From Myroides sp. 1354 (GTDB lineage Bacteria > Bacteroidota > Bacteroidia > Flavobacteriales > Flavobacteriaceae), in the NCBI RefSeq assembly GCF_030324495.1, contig NZ_JACAGN010000001.1:381838-445837 (forward strand): a DNA stretch of 64,000 nt. The letters run 5' to 3'. The notes under the pieces are model-generated. The model ran no database searches, had not been told where the DNA came from, and worked only from the letters and a program-made list of their open reading frames with translations. Below are positions 15,541 to 24,373 of this stretch, piece after piece. The position numbers and the translations under genes were made by a program. Each line of letters begins with the position of its first letter. Position 1 is the first letter of the stretch.

Positions 15541-18273
15541 TTATTGTTTCAAGAACTCTCTCAATACATATTGAAGAATTCCGTCATTTTTATAGTATTC
15601 GATTTCAATAAGTGAGTCGAATCGCGCAAGCGCTTGGAATTTAATCGTTTGATTAGATTCATTGGTTGCTAGTACTTCTACTACTTTATGAGGAGTTAGA
15701 TTTTCGGCTAATCCTGTGATCGTATAGGTTTCTCTTCCTGTTAATCCTAAACTTTCCGCCGATTGGTTGGGTAAGAATTGCAATGGAGCAATCCCCATTC
15801 CGATTAAGTTACTGCGGTGGATACGTTCAAAGCTTTCTGCGATAACAGCTTTAATACCTAATAAGTAAGCACCTTTAGCTGCCCAATCTCGAGAAGAACC
15901 ACTTCCGTATTCTTTTCCGGCTAATACAATAAGCGGTGTATCCGTTTCTTTGTACTTCATTGCTGTGTCATAGACCGTCAATGATTCATTCGTAGGGAAG
16001 TACGTACTATATCCTCCTTCACGTTGTGCTACTTTATTTTTAATACGCACATTGGCAAAAGTTCCTCTCATCATCACTTCGTGATTTCCACGTCTAGACC
16101 CGTATGAGTTAAAGTCTTCCGGTTTAACACCTTGGGATAATAGGTATTTCCCTGCTGCTGATTCTTCATTGAAAGAACCTGCAGGCGAAATATGATCTGT
16201 CGTTACAGAATCACCCAAATAAAGTAAAACTCTGGCGGCATTAATATCCGCTAAGGGTTTAGGTTCTTTTGGAAGATGTTCAAAGAAAGGTGCATGGCGA
16301 ATATAGGTTGAGGCTGGATTCCATTGGAAACTTGCCCCAGTTGGTACTTGAAGGTTTTTCCAGTTTTCTTCTCCTTCAAAAATCTGATCGTAAACTTCTT
16401 TAAAATCTTCTCTTTTTAAAGAGTCGTTGATCACGGCTCTAATCTCTTCATGGGTAGGCCAAATATCTCTTAAATACACAGGTTCTCCATTGGGATCATA
16501 ATCCAAAGGATCCGTCATTAAGTTAATGTCAACACGTCCTACTAATGCATATGCCACAACAAGCATTGGAGACATTAAGAAGTTCATCTTTACTTGAGGA
16601 TGAACCCTAGCCTCGAAGTTTCTATTTCCCGATAATACAGAAGCAACGACTAAATCACCTTGTGTAACGGCTTCAGCGATAGGAGCAGGTAAAGGCCCAC
16701 TGTTTCCTATACAAGAAGTACAACCATAACCGACAGTGTGAAAACGCAGAGCTTCTAAATCTTCCGATAGTCCTGAACGGTCTAAGTAATGAGTCACTAC
16801 CTTAGAACCTGGCGCTAAACTCGTTTTAACCCATGATTTTGTGCGCAATCCACGTTGAATCGCTTTTCTTGCAACAAGTCCAGCTCCAATCATAACTTCG
16901 GGATTGGAGGTATTGGTACAACTGGTAATGGCAGCAAGTACAATGCTACCGTCACTCAATACATATTCTTTGTTTTTTTGTTTGATGCGAACGGCGCGCA
17001 TATTTTCTTTGACTACTTCAGTCGGTTGACTCGTATGAGATTCGGCTTGTTTATAGACAAACTCTGTTCCAGAACCCCCTTCTGATAACCAAGCCGATTC
17101 ACGTCTGTCTTTTACTGCTACATAGGCGCGGTTGTATTCTTCTTCTAATAAAGAAGAAAAGGTTTTATCTAAATCTCTAACTAAGATTTTATCTTGTGGG
17201 CGTTTTGGTCCTGAAACGGTAGGTTCTAAAGTATTTAAATCCAATTCTACCACAGCAGAATAGGTGATGTTTTCTTTACCTGTACGCCATAAAAGATTCT
17301 CTTTGCAATATTCTTCAACCAATTGAACGTGATCTTCCTCGCGATTGGTTTGACGCATATAGTGCAACGTTTGATTGTCGATTGGGAAGTAGGTAACCGT
17401 ACAACCGAATTCAGGTGACATATTGGAAATCGTCGCGCGATCTGTAACGGATAAATGGTCTAATCCATCGCCAAAAACCTCAACAAATTTACCTACAACC
17501 CCTTGTTTACGCAGGATTTTTGTAATGGATAATACCATATCCGTAGCTGTAGCTCCTTCTGGTATTTTTCCAGTCAATTTGAGTCCAACAACTTCAGGAC
17601 AGGTAAAGTAAATCGGCTGACCTAACATGGCGGCTTCAGCTTCAATTCCTCCAACACCCCAAGCAATGACACCAATTCCATTGACCATTGGCGTATGAGA
17701 ATCCGTGCCGACTAAAGTGTCTGGGAATAACCATCCATCCCTGTTAATGACTCCTTTTGCGAGATATTCTAAGTTTACTTGATGACAGATACCCATTCCA
17801 GGAGGAACAACGGTAAACCCTTTTAATTCTTGTTGGGCCCATTTGAGTAATTCATAACGCTCTGCGTTGCGTTCATACTCTTTGGTTACATTTTCTTTAT
17901 AAGCGTAATCGGTTCCAAAATAATCCACTTGCACCGAGTGGTCAATCACCAAATCAACGGGAATAGCAGGAGTGATTTTTTCTCCATTCTTTCCTTGACG
18001 CACATATTCTGCACGCAAAGAGGCTAAATCTACAACACCAGGAACCCCTGTGAAATCCTGCATCAATACACGTGCTGGTTTAAAAGGAATGTCTTTGTCT
18101 GTAGGTTGAGGTTGCCAATTGACTAACGTATCGATGTGCTCATCTGTAATAGCAAATCCGTCGTGATTTCGCAACACGTTCTCCAATAGAATACGAATTG
18201 AAAAAGGCAAACGATGGATGTCTTTGCCCTCCTCTTGTAGCTTTTTAAGCGAGGCTATTTTGTAATTTCTCAT
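15541..18273 (-). CDS. acnA: Aconitate hydratase (AcnA type)
   Basis: A 910-aa TCA-cycle enzyme that isomerises citrate and isocitrate, carrying a [4Fe-4S] cluster. AcnA/IRP-type order and length. Cluster ligands: Cys in ITSCTNTSNPE and the two Cys in GYGCTSCIGNSG. Other motifs: GTDSHTPM, GVGGIEAEAAMLGQP, and the swivelling domain with GSRRGNHEVMMRGTFAN and GKEYGSGSSRDWAAKG. The gene stands alone, ending at a shared terminator. Confidence 0.96.
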   Translation of the reverse strand: MRNYKIASLKKLQEEGKDIHRLPFSIRILLENVLRNHDGFAITDEHIDTLVNWQPQPTDKDIPFKPARVLMQDFTGVPGVVDLASLRAEYVRQGKNGEKITPAIPVDLVIDHSVQVDYFGTDYAYKENVTKEYERNAERYELLKWAQQELKGFTVVPPGMGICHQVNLEYLAKGVINRDGWLFPDTLVGTDSHTPMVNGIGVIAWGVGGIEAEAAMLGQPIYFTCPEVVGLKLTGKIPEGATATDMVLSITKILRKQGVVGKFVEVFGDGLDHLSVTDRATISNMSPEFGCTVTYFPIDNQTLHYMRQTNREEDHVQLVEEYCKENLLWRTGKENITYSAVVELDLNTLEPTVSGPKRPQDKILVRDLDKTFSSLLEEEYNRAYVAVKDRRESAWLSEGGSGTEFVYKQAESHTSQPTEVVKENMRAVRIKQKNKEYVLSDGSIVLAAITSCTNTSNPEVMIGAGLVARKAIQRGLRTKSWVKTSLAPGSKVVTHYLDRSGLSEDLEALRFHTVGYGCTSCIGNSGPLPAPIAEAVTQGDLVVASVLSGNRNFEARVHPQVKMNFLMSPMLVVAYALVGRVDINLMTDPLDYDPNGEPVYLRDIWPTHEEIRAVINDSLKREDFKEVYDQIFEGEENWKNLQVPTGASFQWNPASTYIRHAPFFEHLPKEPKPLADINAARVLLYLGDSVTTDHISPAGSFNEESAAGKYLLSQGVKPEDFNSYGSRRGNHEVMMRGTFANVRIKNKVAQREGGYSTYFPTNESLTVYDTAMKYKETDTPLIVLAGKEYGSGSSRDWAAKGAYLLGIKAVIAESFERIHRSNLIGMGIAPLQFLPNQSAESLGLTGRETYTITGLAENLTPHKVVEVLATNESNQTIKFQALARFDSLIEIEYYKNDGILQYVLREFLKQ

Positions 18274-18434
18274 AATTGTTAGTTTTTCCCAATTTACAAA
18301 AAATTAATGGATTCTAAGTGTGGAAAAAGACAAGTTAATCTTAAAATAAATCTAAAATGAATGAAAGATTCATGATAATTGTCATTTTTAAACCCTTGAG
18401 GATGAATTACTTTTACTTTATTAAATCACAAATC

Positions 18435-19853
18435 ATGAAAATCGAACAAATTTATACAGGATGTATAGCACATGCTGCTTACTATCTCTCTAGCCAAGGA
18501 GAAGCAGCTATTTTTGACCCGCTACGCGATGTACAACCCTATATCGATCGAGCCATACAAGACAATGCCTCCATAACGTATGTTTTTGAAACGCATTTTC
18601 ACGCTGACTTTGTTAGTGGACATTTGGATTTGATGCAGAAAACGGGCGCTAAAATCGTATTTGGTCCTACAGCATCTCCTAATTACGAAGCAATTATTGC
18701 AACAGACAATCAAATCTTCCACGTAGGTGGAGTAAAAATACAAGTGTTACACACTCCAGGGCATACGATGGAAAGTAGTACCTACCTAATTTTTGATGAG
18801 GAAGGAGAGCCTCACGCAATTATTACAGGCGATACGTTATTTATCGGCGATGTAGGACGACCTGATTTGGTGCAATTAGTCAAATCCGAACTAACACAAG
18901 AAAAATTAGCCCGACATTTATATCAGTCTTTGCGTCATAAAATTATGCCCTTGCCCGATCATTTGATTGTATATCCAAATCACGGAGCAGGAAGTGCTTG
19001 TGGTAAAAATATGAGTAAGGAAACAACAGATACGTTGGGCAATCAGAAAAAAACCAATTATGCACTCCGTGCTGATATGTCGGAAGATGAATTTGTGGAA
19101 GAGTTATTAACAGGGTTAGCAACACCTCCTCAATATTTTCCGAAAAATGTTTTGCTGAATATTGGTGGGTATGAACAATTAGATGACGTATTGGATCGCG
19201 CCTATAAGCCATTGACCTTAGCTATGTTTGATGAAATGCTTGCTACTGGAGAGGTTTTTCTACTCGATACGCGCGCGCCTCAAGCGTTCGCTGAAGGCTA
19301 TATTCCCAAAAGCATCAATATTGGGTTGAATGGACCTTTTGCGGTATGGGTAGGCGAGTTGATTAAGGATATTCAACAACCACTTGTATTAATTACAGAA
19401 CCAGGAAAAGAAGAAGAAAGCATGATTCGCTTGTCTCGTGTGGGATATGATCATACCGTGGGATTCTTGGAAGGAGGAATAGAGACGTGGACATCAGCAA
19501 ATAGACCGTTGTATACCATTCCACGCTTGGAAGCACATCAATTGGATAGCTACGTTAAAAGTGAGAATCCCGTACTCTTAGATGTGAGAAAAGAAAACGA
19601 ATACAAAGCAGAGCATTTAGTGGATTCGGTATTCATATCATTGAATACCTTAGAAGAAAAAATAGATACGCTTGATAAAGAAAAAACACAGGTTGTATAT
19701 TGTGCAGGGGGATATCGCAGTATGATTGCTGCCTCTATGCTACGTGCACAAGGATTTCTGAAAGTAGTGGATGTTGTCGGGGGCTTTCAAGCCATTGCGC
19801 CCATAACTGCCTTAGATAAAACAGCCTTTGTTTGCCCTACATCTTTATTATAA
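18435..19853 (+). CDS. MBL-fold hydrolase fused to two rhodanese domains
   Basis: A 472-aa protein from ATG 18435, which gives the family start MKIEQIYTGCIAHAAYYL; an in-frame ATG at 18357 adds 26 unrelated residues. Residues 1-~225 are an ETHE1/persulfide-dioxygenase-like beta-lactamase fold: H54-F-H56-A-D58-F59, HTPGHTMES and GDTLFIGDVGRPDL. Position 59 is Phe rather than the usual His. Two rhodanese domains follow: the first (~270-360) has no active-site Cys; the second (~370-470) has Cys in VYCAGGYRS. It probably oxidises glutathione persulfide or moves sulfane sulfur in the cytosol. Confidence 0.88.
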   Translation: MKIEQIYTGCIAHAAYYLSSQGEAAIFDPLRDVQPYIDRAIQDNASITYVFETHFHADFVSGHLDLMQKTGAKIVFGPTASPNYEAIIATDNQIFHVGGVKIQVLHTPGHTMESSTYLIFDEEGEPHAIITGDTLFIGDVGRPDLVQLVKSELTQEKLARHLYQSLRHKIMPLPDHLIVYPNHGAGSACGKNMSKETTDTLGNQKKTNYALRADMSEDEFVEELLTGLATPPQYFPKNVLLNIGGYEQLDDVLDRAYKPLTLAMFDEMLATGEVFLLDTRAPQAFAEGYIPKSINIGLNGPFAVWVGELIKDIQQPLVLITEPGKEEESMIRLSRVGYDHTVGFLEGGIETWTSANRPLYTIPRLEAHQLDSYVKSENPVLLDVRKENEYKAEHLVDSVFISLNTLEEKIDTLDKEKTQVVYCAGGYRSMIAASMLRAQGFLKVVDVVGGFQAIAPITALDKTAFVCPTSLL

Positions 19854-19932
19854 GGTAATAATTCAGTTGTTTATACATGCTAGTATTTTATCCATACAGA
19901 TACTAGGATAGTTATTATGTTTTTAGTTTAAG

Positions 19933-19964
19933 ACAGCTCTCTGTGTTTGGGAGCTGTTTTTTTT
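19933..19964 (+). terminator. Terminator of the MBL-rhodanese gene
   Basis: ACAGCTC (19933-19939) pairs with GAGCTGT (19951-19957), extended by a G-T and a C-G pair, followed by eight T. Confidence 0.8.
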
Positions 19965-20571
19965 ATTCTTCTATGGTGCGAAACGTCAAGTTTATTCTAG
20001 GATGCTGAACTACTTTGGTTGGAGGTAAACGATGGAACCAAAAGGTTTGAGTTTCGTCTTTCATAACCAAAAGCTGACCGCTTTCTAAGGTAAATGTTAC
20101 TTTCTCACCCGTATCTTTGTGTTTAAATAAAAATTTGCGTGTGGCTCCTAAACTCAAAGAGGCAATTGCTCCATTTTTCTTTAAATCTTTTTCGCCATCA
20201 CTGTGCCAAGCCATTCCTTCACTGCCGTCGTGATAAAGATTGAGCAAACAAGAATTGTAGGTTTCTCCCGTTGCCTTTTCAATGCATTTTTTTAACTCCA
20301 ATAACTCTGGTGTCCAGGGTAGGGCCAATTTGGTTACTTTGGAATACGTATATTGAAAGGGTTGTGAGCCATACCAAGCCACTTTACGTTTGGTAATTAC
20401 CTTTTTGCCAAAGATGATCGCCTCGTCATTTTTCCATGCAATATGGTGTAGTAGATGGTCGAAGTAAAAGGCCGCTTCCTCTGATGTTAATACATAACCA
20501 TGGAAATGAACCGTTCCCTGATAGGGTAGGTAGTTGCGTAGCAACTCGGGGGAAGAGTTAAATAAATCCAT
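19963..20571 (-). CDS. alkB: AlkB-like 2OG-Fe(II) dioxygenase
   Basis: A 202-aa enzyme from the ATG at 20571 (MDLFNSSPELLRN). It oxidatively removes alkyl groups from N1-A and N3-C in DNA. Iron ligands: H and D in MAWHSDGE and H in FWFHRLPPT; 2OG-binding Arg in HPRINLTFR. A longer frame upstream (to 20670) lies inside the preceding gene and lacks family similarity. Its start overlaps the end of the ada-like gene by 14 nt, as expected for an alkylation-repair operon. Confidence 0.9.
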   Translation of the reverse strand: MDLFNSSPELLRNYLPYQGTVHFHGYVLTSEEAAFYFDHLLHHIAWKNDEAIIFGKKVITKRKVAWYGSQPFQYTYSKVTKLALPWTPELLELKKCIEKATGETYNSCLLNLYHDGSEGMAWHSDGEKDLKKNGAIASLSLGATRKFLFKHKDTGEKVTFTLESGQLLVMKDETQTFWFHRLPPTKVVQHPRINLTFRTIEE

Positions 20572-21433
20572 TGGTATCTTGTTTATCGGTTTCACTTGCA
20601 CCATATATTCGAGCACCTTCCCATCCAATAATCGCCGTTTTACGCGTAGCTCCCCACATATAATTACCAAAGACCCCAGAAGATTGAATCACGCGATGAC
20701 AAGGGATTAAAAAGGCAATGGGGTTACTTCCAATGGCTGTCCCTACTGCCCTTGATGCTTTGGGATTGTCTATTGCTTGAGCAATTGCTCCATAGGTAGT
20801 TAATTCTCCCATGGGAATCGCCAATAGGCTCTGCCAAACTTTAAGTTGAAATTCTGTTCCCTTTAAATGCAATTTAATCTGACTCAAATCGGGTTGTCTG
20901 CTTTGAAAAATTTGCAAAGCCTGCATTTGCAATGGATCTGTTTGCGCTTGAAAGGTTGCTTGAGGAAATTTGGATTGGAGTTGTTGTAGGGCTATATCTT
21001 CATCTGTAATGAATACAAGATGGCAAATGCCTTTCGCTGTGGAAGCAATCAATAATGGACCAAAAAAGCTGGAAGCAAAACTGTAATTGATATGGAGTTG
21101 TTGTCCTCCATTTTGATATTCTGCAGGAGTCATTCCCTCTAAGGTAATAAACAAATCATGCAATCGACTGGTGCTAGATAAACCCGTTTCATAGGTTGTG
21201 TCAAACAAGGTGGCTTGTTGTTCTTTTAAAAGCCATTTTGCATATTCCAAACTTGTAAATTGCAAGAATTTCTTCGGACTTGTACCTGCCCATTCTGTAA
21301 ATAAACGTTGAAAATGTGCTGGACTTAAATGCAAGGCATTTGCTACTTCCTCTAAACGAGGTTGTCGCTTAAAGTGGGTCTGAATATACTCAATCGCTTC
21401 CGCTATACGGGTATAGTTTACTGATTCTTCCAT
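20558..21433 (-). CDS. ada: Ada-like AraC regulator / methylated-DNA cysteine methyltransferase
   Basis: A 291-aa two-domain protein. Residues ~8-108 are an AraC-type double helix-turn-helix (LEEVANALHLSPAHFQRLF, read in parts LSPAHFQRLF and TSPKKFLQF). Residues ~115-285 are an O6-alkylguanine-DNA alkyltransferase with acceptor Cys245 in IPCHRVIQ. The N-terminal zinc domain of E. coli Ada, which senses methylphosphotriesters, is absent, so signalling may use another input or the protein may be constitutive. Co-transcribed with alkB by overlap. Confidence 0.9.
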   Translation of the reverse strand: MEESVNYTRIAEAIEYIQTHFKRQPRLEEVANALHLSPAHFQRLFTEWAGTSPKKFLQFTSLEYAKWLLKEQQATLFDTTYETGLSSTSRLHDLFITLEGMTPAEYQNGGQQLHINYSFASSFFGPLLIASTAKGICHLVFITDEDIALQQLQSKFPQATFQAQTDPLQMQALQIFQSRQPDLSQIKLHLKGTEFQLKVWQSLLAIPMGELTTYGAIAQAIDNPKASRAVGTAIGSNPIAFLIPCHRVIQSSGVFGNYMWGATRKTAIIGWEGARIYGASETDKQDTNGFI

Positions 21434-21453
21434 AAAGTCATGAGTTAGATTTT

Positions 21454-21483
21454 ATACAGCTGTATTAACAGTTAACAAATATC
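21454..21483 (-). promoter_or_regulatory. Palindrome and -7-like element before ada
   Basis: A perfect 12-bp palindrome ATACAGCTGTAT (21454-21465) lies 21 nt before the ada start. A 7/8 match to TAnnTTTG (minus strand GATATTTG, 21483-21476) lies just upstream, so the palindrome would sit near the transcription start, where a repressor or the AraC domain could bind. Confidence 0.35.
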
Positions 21484-21543
21484 AACCTATTTCATCAGGT
21501 ATAAAATCCGAAATATGCTAATTTTTGACGCAAATTACAACGT

Positions 21544-21572
21544 AAAAAAGCCTGAGTCAGACCCAGGCTTTT
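21544..21572 (-). terminator. Terminator of the GNAT-nitrilase gene
   Basis: AAAAGCCTG (21546-21554) pairs with CAGGCTTTT (21564-21572), with further inner pairing. The A run at 21544-21549 gives a T run on the minus strand. Confidence 0.8.
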
Positions 21573-21590
21573 ATCGATATAAAAATGAAG

Positions 21591-23117
21591 TTAGTTCTTT
21601 TTCTGTAGATTGTATAAATCTAAACGTCTATCTTTCATAATGCGCACACTTCCGTGTTCGTGTAATTCTTTTAATAGATCAAGGTTGACGTCAACGATTA
21701 AGGTCATTTCCGTATTGGGTGTTGCTTCAGCTTTGACTCCATTGGTTGGAAAAGCAAAATCTGAAGGAGTAAATACAGCCGCTTGGGCAAACTGAATATC
21801 CATGTTATTTACTTTTGGTAAGTTACCCACACAGCCAGCAATCGCTACATAGCACTCATTTTCAATGGCACGAGCGGCAGCACAATTGCGAACGCGGGTA
21901 TATCCATTCTGAGTATCGGTAAGGAAAGGAACAAAGAGAATTTCCATTCCTTCTTCTGCAAGTAAGCGCGGAAGCTCTGGGAATTCTACATCATAACAAA
22001 CGATAATTCCAATTTTTCCACAATCCGTATCAAAGGTTTGGATAGCAGAACCTCCTTGCATTCCCCAATAGTGAACCTCATTCGGGGTAATGTGAATCTT
22101 CGAATACATTTCATAGGTACCGTCTCGTTTGCAAAGGAAACCAACATTGTATAAGGTACCATCTATCATATAGGGCATACTACCGGATATAATATTGATG
22201 TTATATGAAATAGCAAACTCTTGGAATCGCTTGCGAATAGGTGTTGTATAACGGGCCAATTCTCGAATTGAATCCGCCTCTGACAAGTGGTTGTACGCCG
22301 CCATTAAAGGAGCTGTAAACAACTCGGGAAACATGGCAAAGTCACTTTCATAATCAGAAACCGCATTGATGAAAAACTCTGCTTGGTCAAAAAATTCTTC
22401 TAAGTCATTAAATGGACGCATTTGCCATTGGATGAGTCCCAAGCGAACCACACTCTTTTTGGTGTTGATGAGCTGTACATCTTTTTCGTAATAGATGTTG
22501 TTCCACTCCAATAATACAGCGTAATCTTTTGATTCTTTATCTCCATCCAAATAATTGCGCATCAAGCGAACCATGTGGAAATCATTCGACATTTGGAAGG
22601 ACATCACAGGGTCGTTAATTTCTTTGGCCCTCACTTTCTCTAAGTATTGCTTTGGAGTCAGTTCATGAGCATATTTAGCGTATTTAGGAATTCTCCCCGC
22701 AAATACAATGGATTTCAAGTTCAGTTGTTCACATAGTTCCTTACGTGCATCATATAGACGACGACCTAAGCGTAAACCTCTGTATTTTGGGTGTATGAAA
22801 ACGTCTATTCCGTATAGAACATTCCCTTTGGGATTGTGTGTGCTAAAGGAAGAATGACCCGTAATCTGATCGTAATTATGGGTTGACATGGCTTTCTTCT
22901 CATCAATGATAATAGAAAGCGCGGATCCTACAACAATATCATCCACCAAAACGACCAACTGTCCTTCGGGGAAAATACTCAGTAGGTTCTCTATTTCACT
23001 TTTGTTCCAATAGGGGTCTTCCATACCCGTATAGGATTCAAGCATTGAATTTTTAAGCTCCAAGTAGTCATCGAGTTGGAGATTGCGAAGTTCAATCTTG
23101 TTAATTGTAGTATCCAT
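21591..23117 (-). CDS. GNAT acetyltransferase fused to carbon-nitrogen hydrolase
   Basis: A 508-aa cytosolic protein. Residues ~1-215 are a GNAT N-acetyltransferase (acetyl-CoA loop around HPKYRGLRLGRRLYDAR). Residues ~225-505 are a nitrilase-superfamily amidase with the full triad: Glu in MFPELFTAPL, Lys in YSKIHITPNE, Cys in IIVCYDVEFPELPR. Fusions of this order are known in several bacteria, with unproven substrate. The likely logic is amide hydrolysis plus acetyl transfer on related amines. Single gene with its own terminator. Confidence 0.88.
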   Translation of the reverse strand: MDTTINKIELRNLQLDDYLELKNSMLESYTGMEDPYWNKSEIENLLSIFPEGQLVVLVDDIVVGSALSIIIDEKKAMSTHNYDQITGHSSFSTHNPKGNVLYGIDVFIHPKYRGLRLGRRLYDARKELCEQLNLKSIVFAGRIPKYAKYAHELTPKQYLEKVRAKEINDPVMSFQMSNDFHMVRLMRNYLDGDKESKDYAVLLEWNNIYYEKDVQLINTKKSVVRLGLIQWQMRPFNDLEEFFDQAEFFINAVSDYESDFAMFPELFTAPLMAAYNHLSEADSIRELARYTTPIRKRFQEFAISYNINIISGSMPYMIDGTLYNVGFLCKRDGTYEMYSKIHITPNEVHYWGMQGGSAIQTFDTDCGKIGIIVCYDVEFPELPRLLAEEGMEILFVPFLTDTQNGYTRVRNCAAARAIENECYVAIAGCVGNLPKVNNMDIQFAQAAVFTPSDFAFPTNGVKAEATPNTEMTLIVDVNLDLLKELHEHGSVRIMKDRRLDLYNLQKKN

Positions 23118-23251
23118 GAATTTTTTATTGCAAATTACAAATAATACTTGTAATAAGTAAATATTTTAAAAGGTAAATGGGGATAACCCGTCGTGTTTGG
23201 TGTGTTTTTTGCTAAAAAAACTAATAGATAATTTATTAAAAAGCACATACT

Positions 23252-23575
23252 ATGAGTTCACTACGAAACCGTGTTCAATTGATTGGACGAGCCGGACAGA
23301 ATGCAGAGATTATTGTCTTTGGATCGGACAAAAAACGAGCTACTTTTTCCATTGCAGTTAATGAGTTTTACTACAATGACAAAGGAGAAAAAATTGAAAA
23401 TGTACAATGGCACAATGTAGTTGCCTGGGGTAAATTAGCAGATATTGCCGAGAAATATGTGTTAAAAGGCAAAGAGGTTGCTATTGAAGGAAAACTTGTA
23501 AATCGCTCGTATGAAGACAAAGAGAGCAACAAGAGATACATCACGGAAATAGTGGTTTCAGAACTGCTATTCTAG
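23252..23575 (+). CDS. ssb: Single-stranded DNA-binding protein, short form
   Basis: A 107-aa OB-fold protein: MSSLRNRVQLIGRAGQNAEI at the start, ATFSIAVNE, WHNVVAWGKLADIAEKYVLKG (seen as WHNVVAWGK), then VEGKL-like strand and a final YITEIVVSELLF. It ends directly after the OB fold and lacks the flexible linker and acidic tip (DDDIPF type) that recruit partner proteins. Either a secondary SSB or a genuinely tail-less one. A terminator follows. Confidence 0.9.
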   Translation: MSSLRNRVQLIGRAGQNAEIIVFGSDKKRATFSIAVNEFYYNDKGEKIENVQWHNVVAWGKLADIAEKYVLKGKEVAIEGKLVNRSYEDKESNKRYITEIVVSELLF

Positions 23576-23598
23576 TTGATGAAGAAAGGATTAAAAAG

Positions 23599-23637
23599 AA
23601 AAAGAGGTTGTTTATCGCATAAATAATCTCTTTTTTT
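23599..23637 (+). terminator. Terminator of ssb
   Basis: GAGGTTGTTTAT (23604-23615) pairs with 23619-23630 through 12 bp with two G-T pairs, CGC loop, followed by seven T. Confidence 0.75.
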
Positions 23638-23671
23638 ACAAAAAGACTTATCTTGCTCAAGATTAATTAAA

Positions 23672-24373
23672 ATGGATAATCTTTTGACTCAAATATTAGT
23701 AATAGAAGATGATACTCGCGTTGCAGAACTACTTCAACGCAGTTTGCAAGATCAGAATTTTACTGTAGATGTTGCTTATGATGGCTATATGGGAAAGAAG
23801 CTCGCCTTACAAAAAAAGTATCAGTTGATTATTACCGATGTCATCCTTCCTAAAATTAATGGTATCGATTTGTGTAAAGAACTCAAACAAACCTTGCCTA
23901 ATACCCCCATTATTATGTTGACCGCCTTGGGGACAACGGATGATAAAGTGGAGGGATTTGACGCTGGAGCCGATGATTATTTAGTTAAACCTTTTGAATT
24001 AAGAGAACTTTATGTACGCATTCGCGCACTATTGAAGCGATTTGAAAATGCTACAGAAACAAGTAATCCCATTTTAAAATACGCCGATCTAGAAATTGAC
24101 CTTCATCAGAAAAAATTCAAACGCGCAGGTCAAGAAATTCACTTGACTCCTAAAGAATTTAACTTGATGCAGTATATGATGGAAAATCCCGAACGCGTGT
24201 TGTCACGAGCAGAAATTTCTGAAAAAGTATGGGATACGCATTTTGATACGGGAACGAATTTTATTGATGTCTATATCAATTATCTGAGAAAGAAGATTGA
24301 ACTTGATGTCAATAATAAATTAATTCATACCAAATCGGGTATGGGATTTATCCTGAAAAGCCATGAGAATTAA
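23672..24373 (+). CDS. OmpR/PhoB-family response regulator
   Basis: A 233-aa protein. Receiver domain ~6-120: acidic EDD (~11-13), phospho-acceptor Asp in IITDVILPKING, Thr in MLTALGT and Lys in YLVKPFEL. Winged-helix DNA-binding domain ~135-230 (LTPKEFNLMQYM, then FIDVYINYLRKKIE and HTKSGMGFIL). The kinase start overlaps its end by 11 nt. The family binds 7-bp direct repeats with 11-bp period; such an array lies just beyond this operon at 25760-25799, before mgtC. Confidence 0.93.
   Translation: MDNLLTQILVIEDDTRVAELLQRSLQDQNFTVDVAYDGYMGKKLALQKKYQLIITDVILPKINGIDLCKELKQTLPNTPIIMLTALGTTDDKVEGFDAGADDYLVKPFELRELYVRIRALLKRFENATETSNPILKYADLEIDLHQKKFKRAGQEIHLTPKEFNLMQYMMENPERVLSRAEISEKVWDTHFDTGTNFIDVYINYLRKKIELDVNNKLIHTKSGMGFILKSHEN

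Noticed and set aside
20572..20670. N-terminal extension of AlkB
   Set aside because: It is the shadow of the Ada-like gene end; family similarity starts at MDLFNSS.
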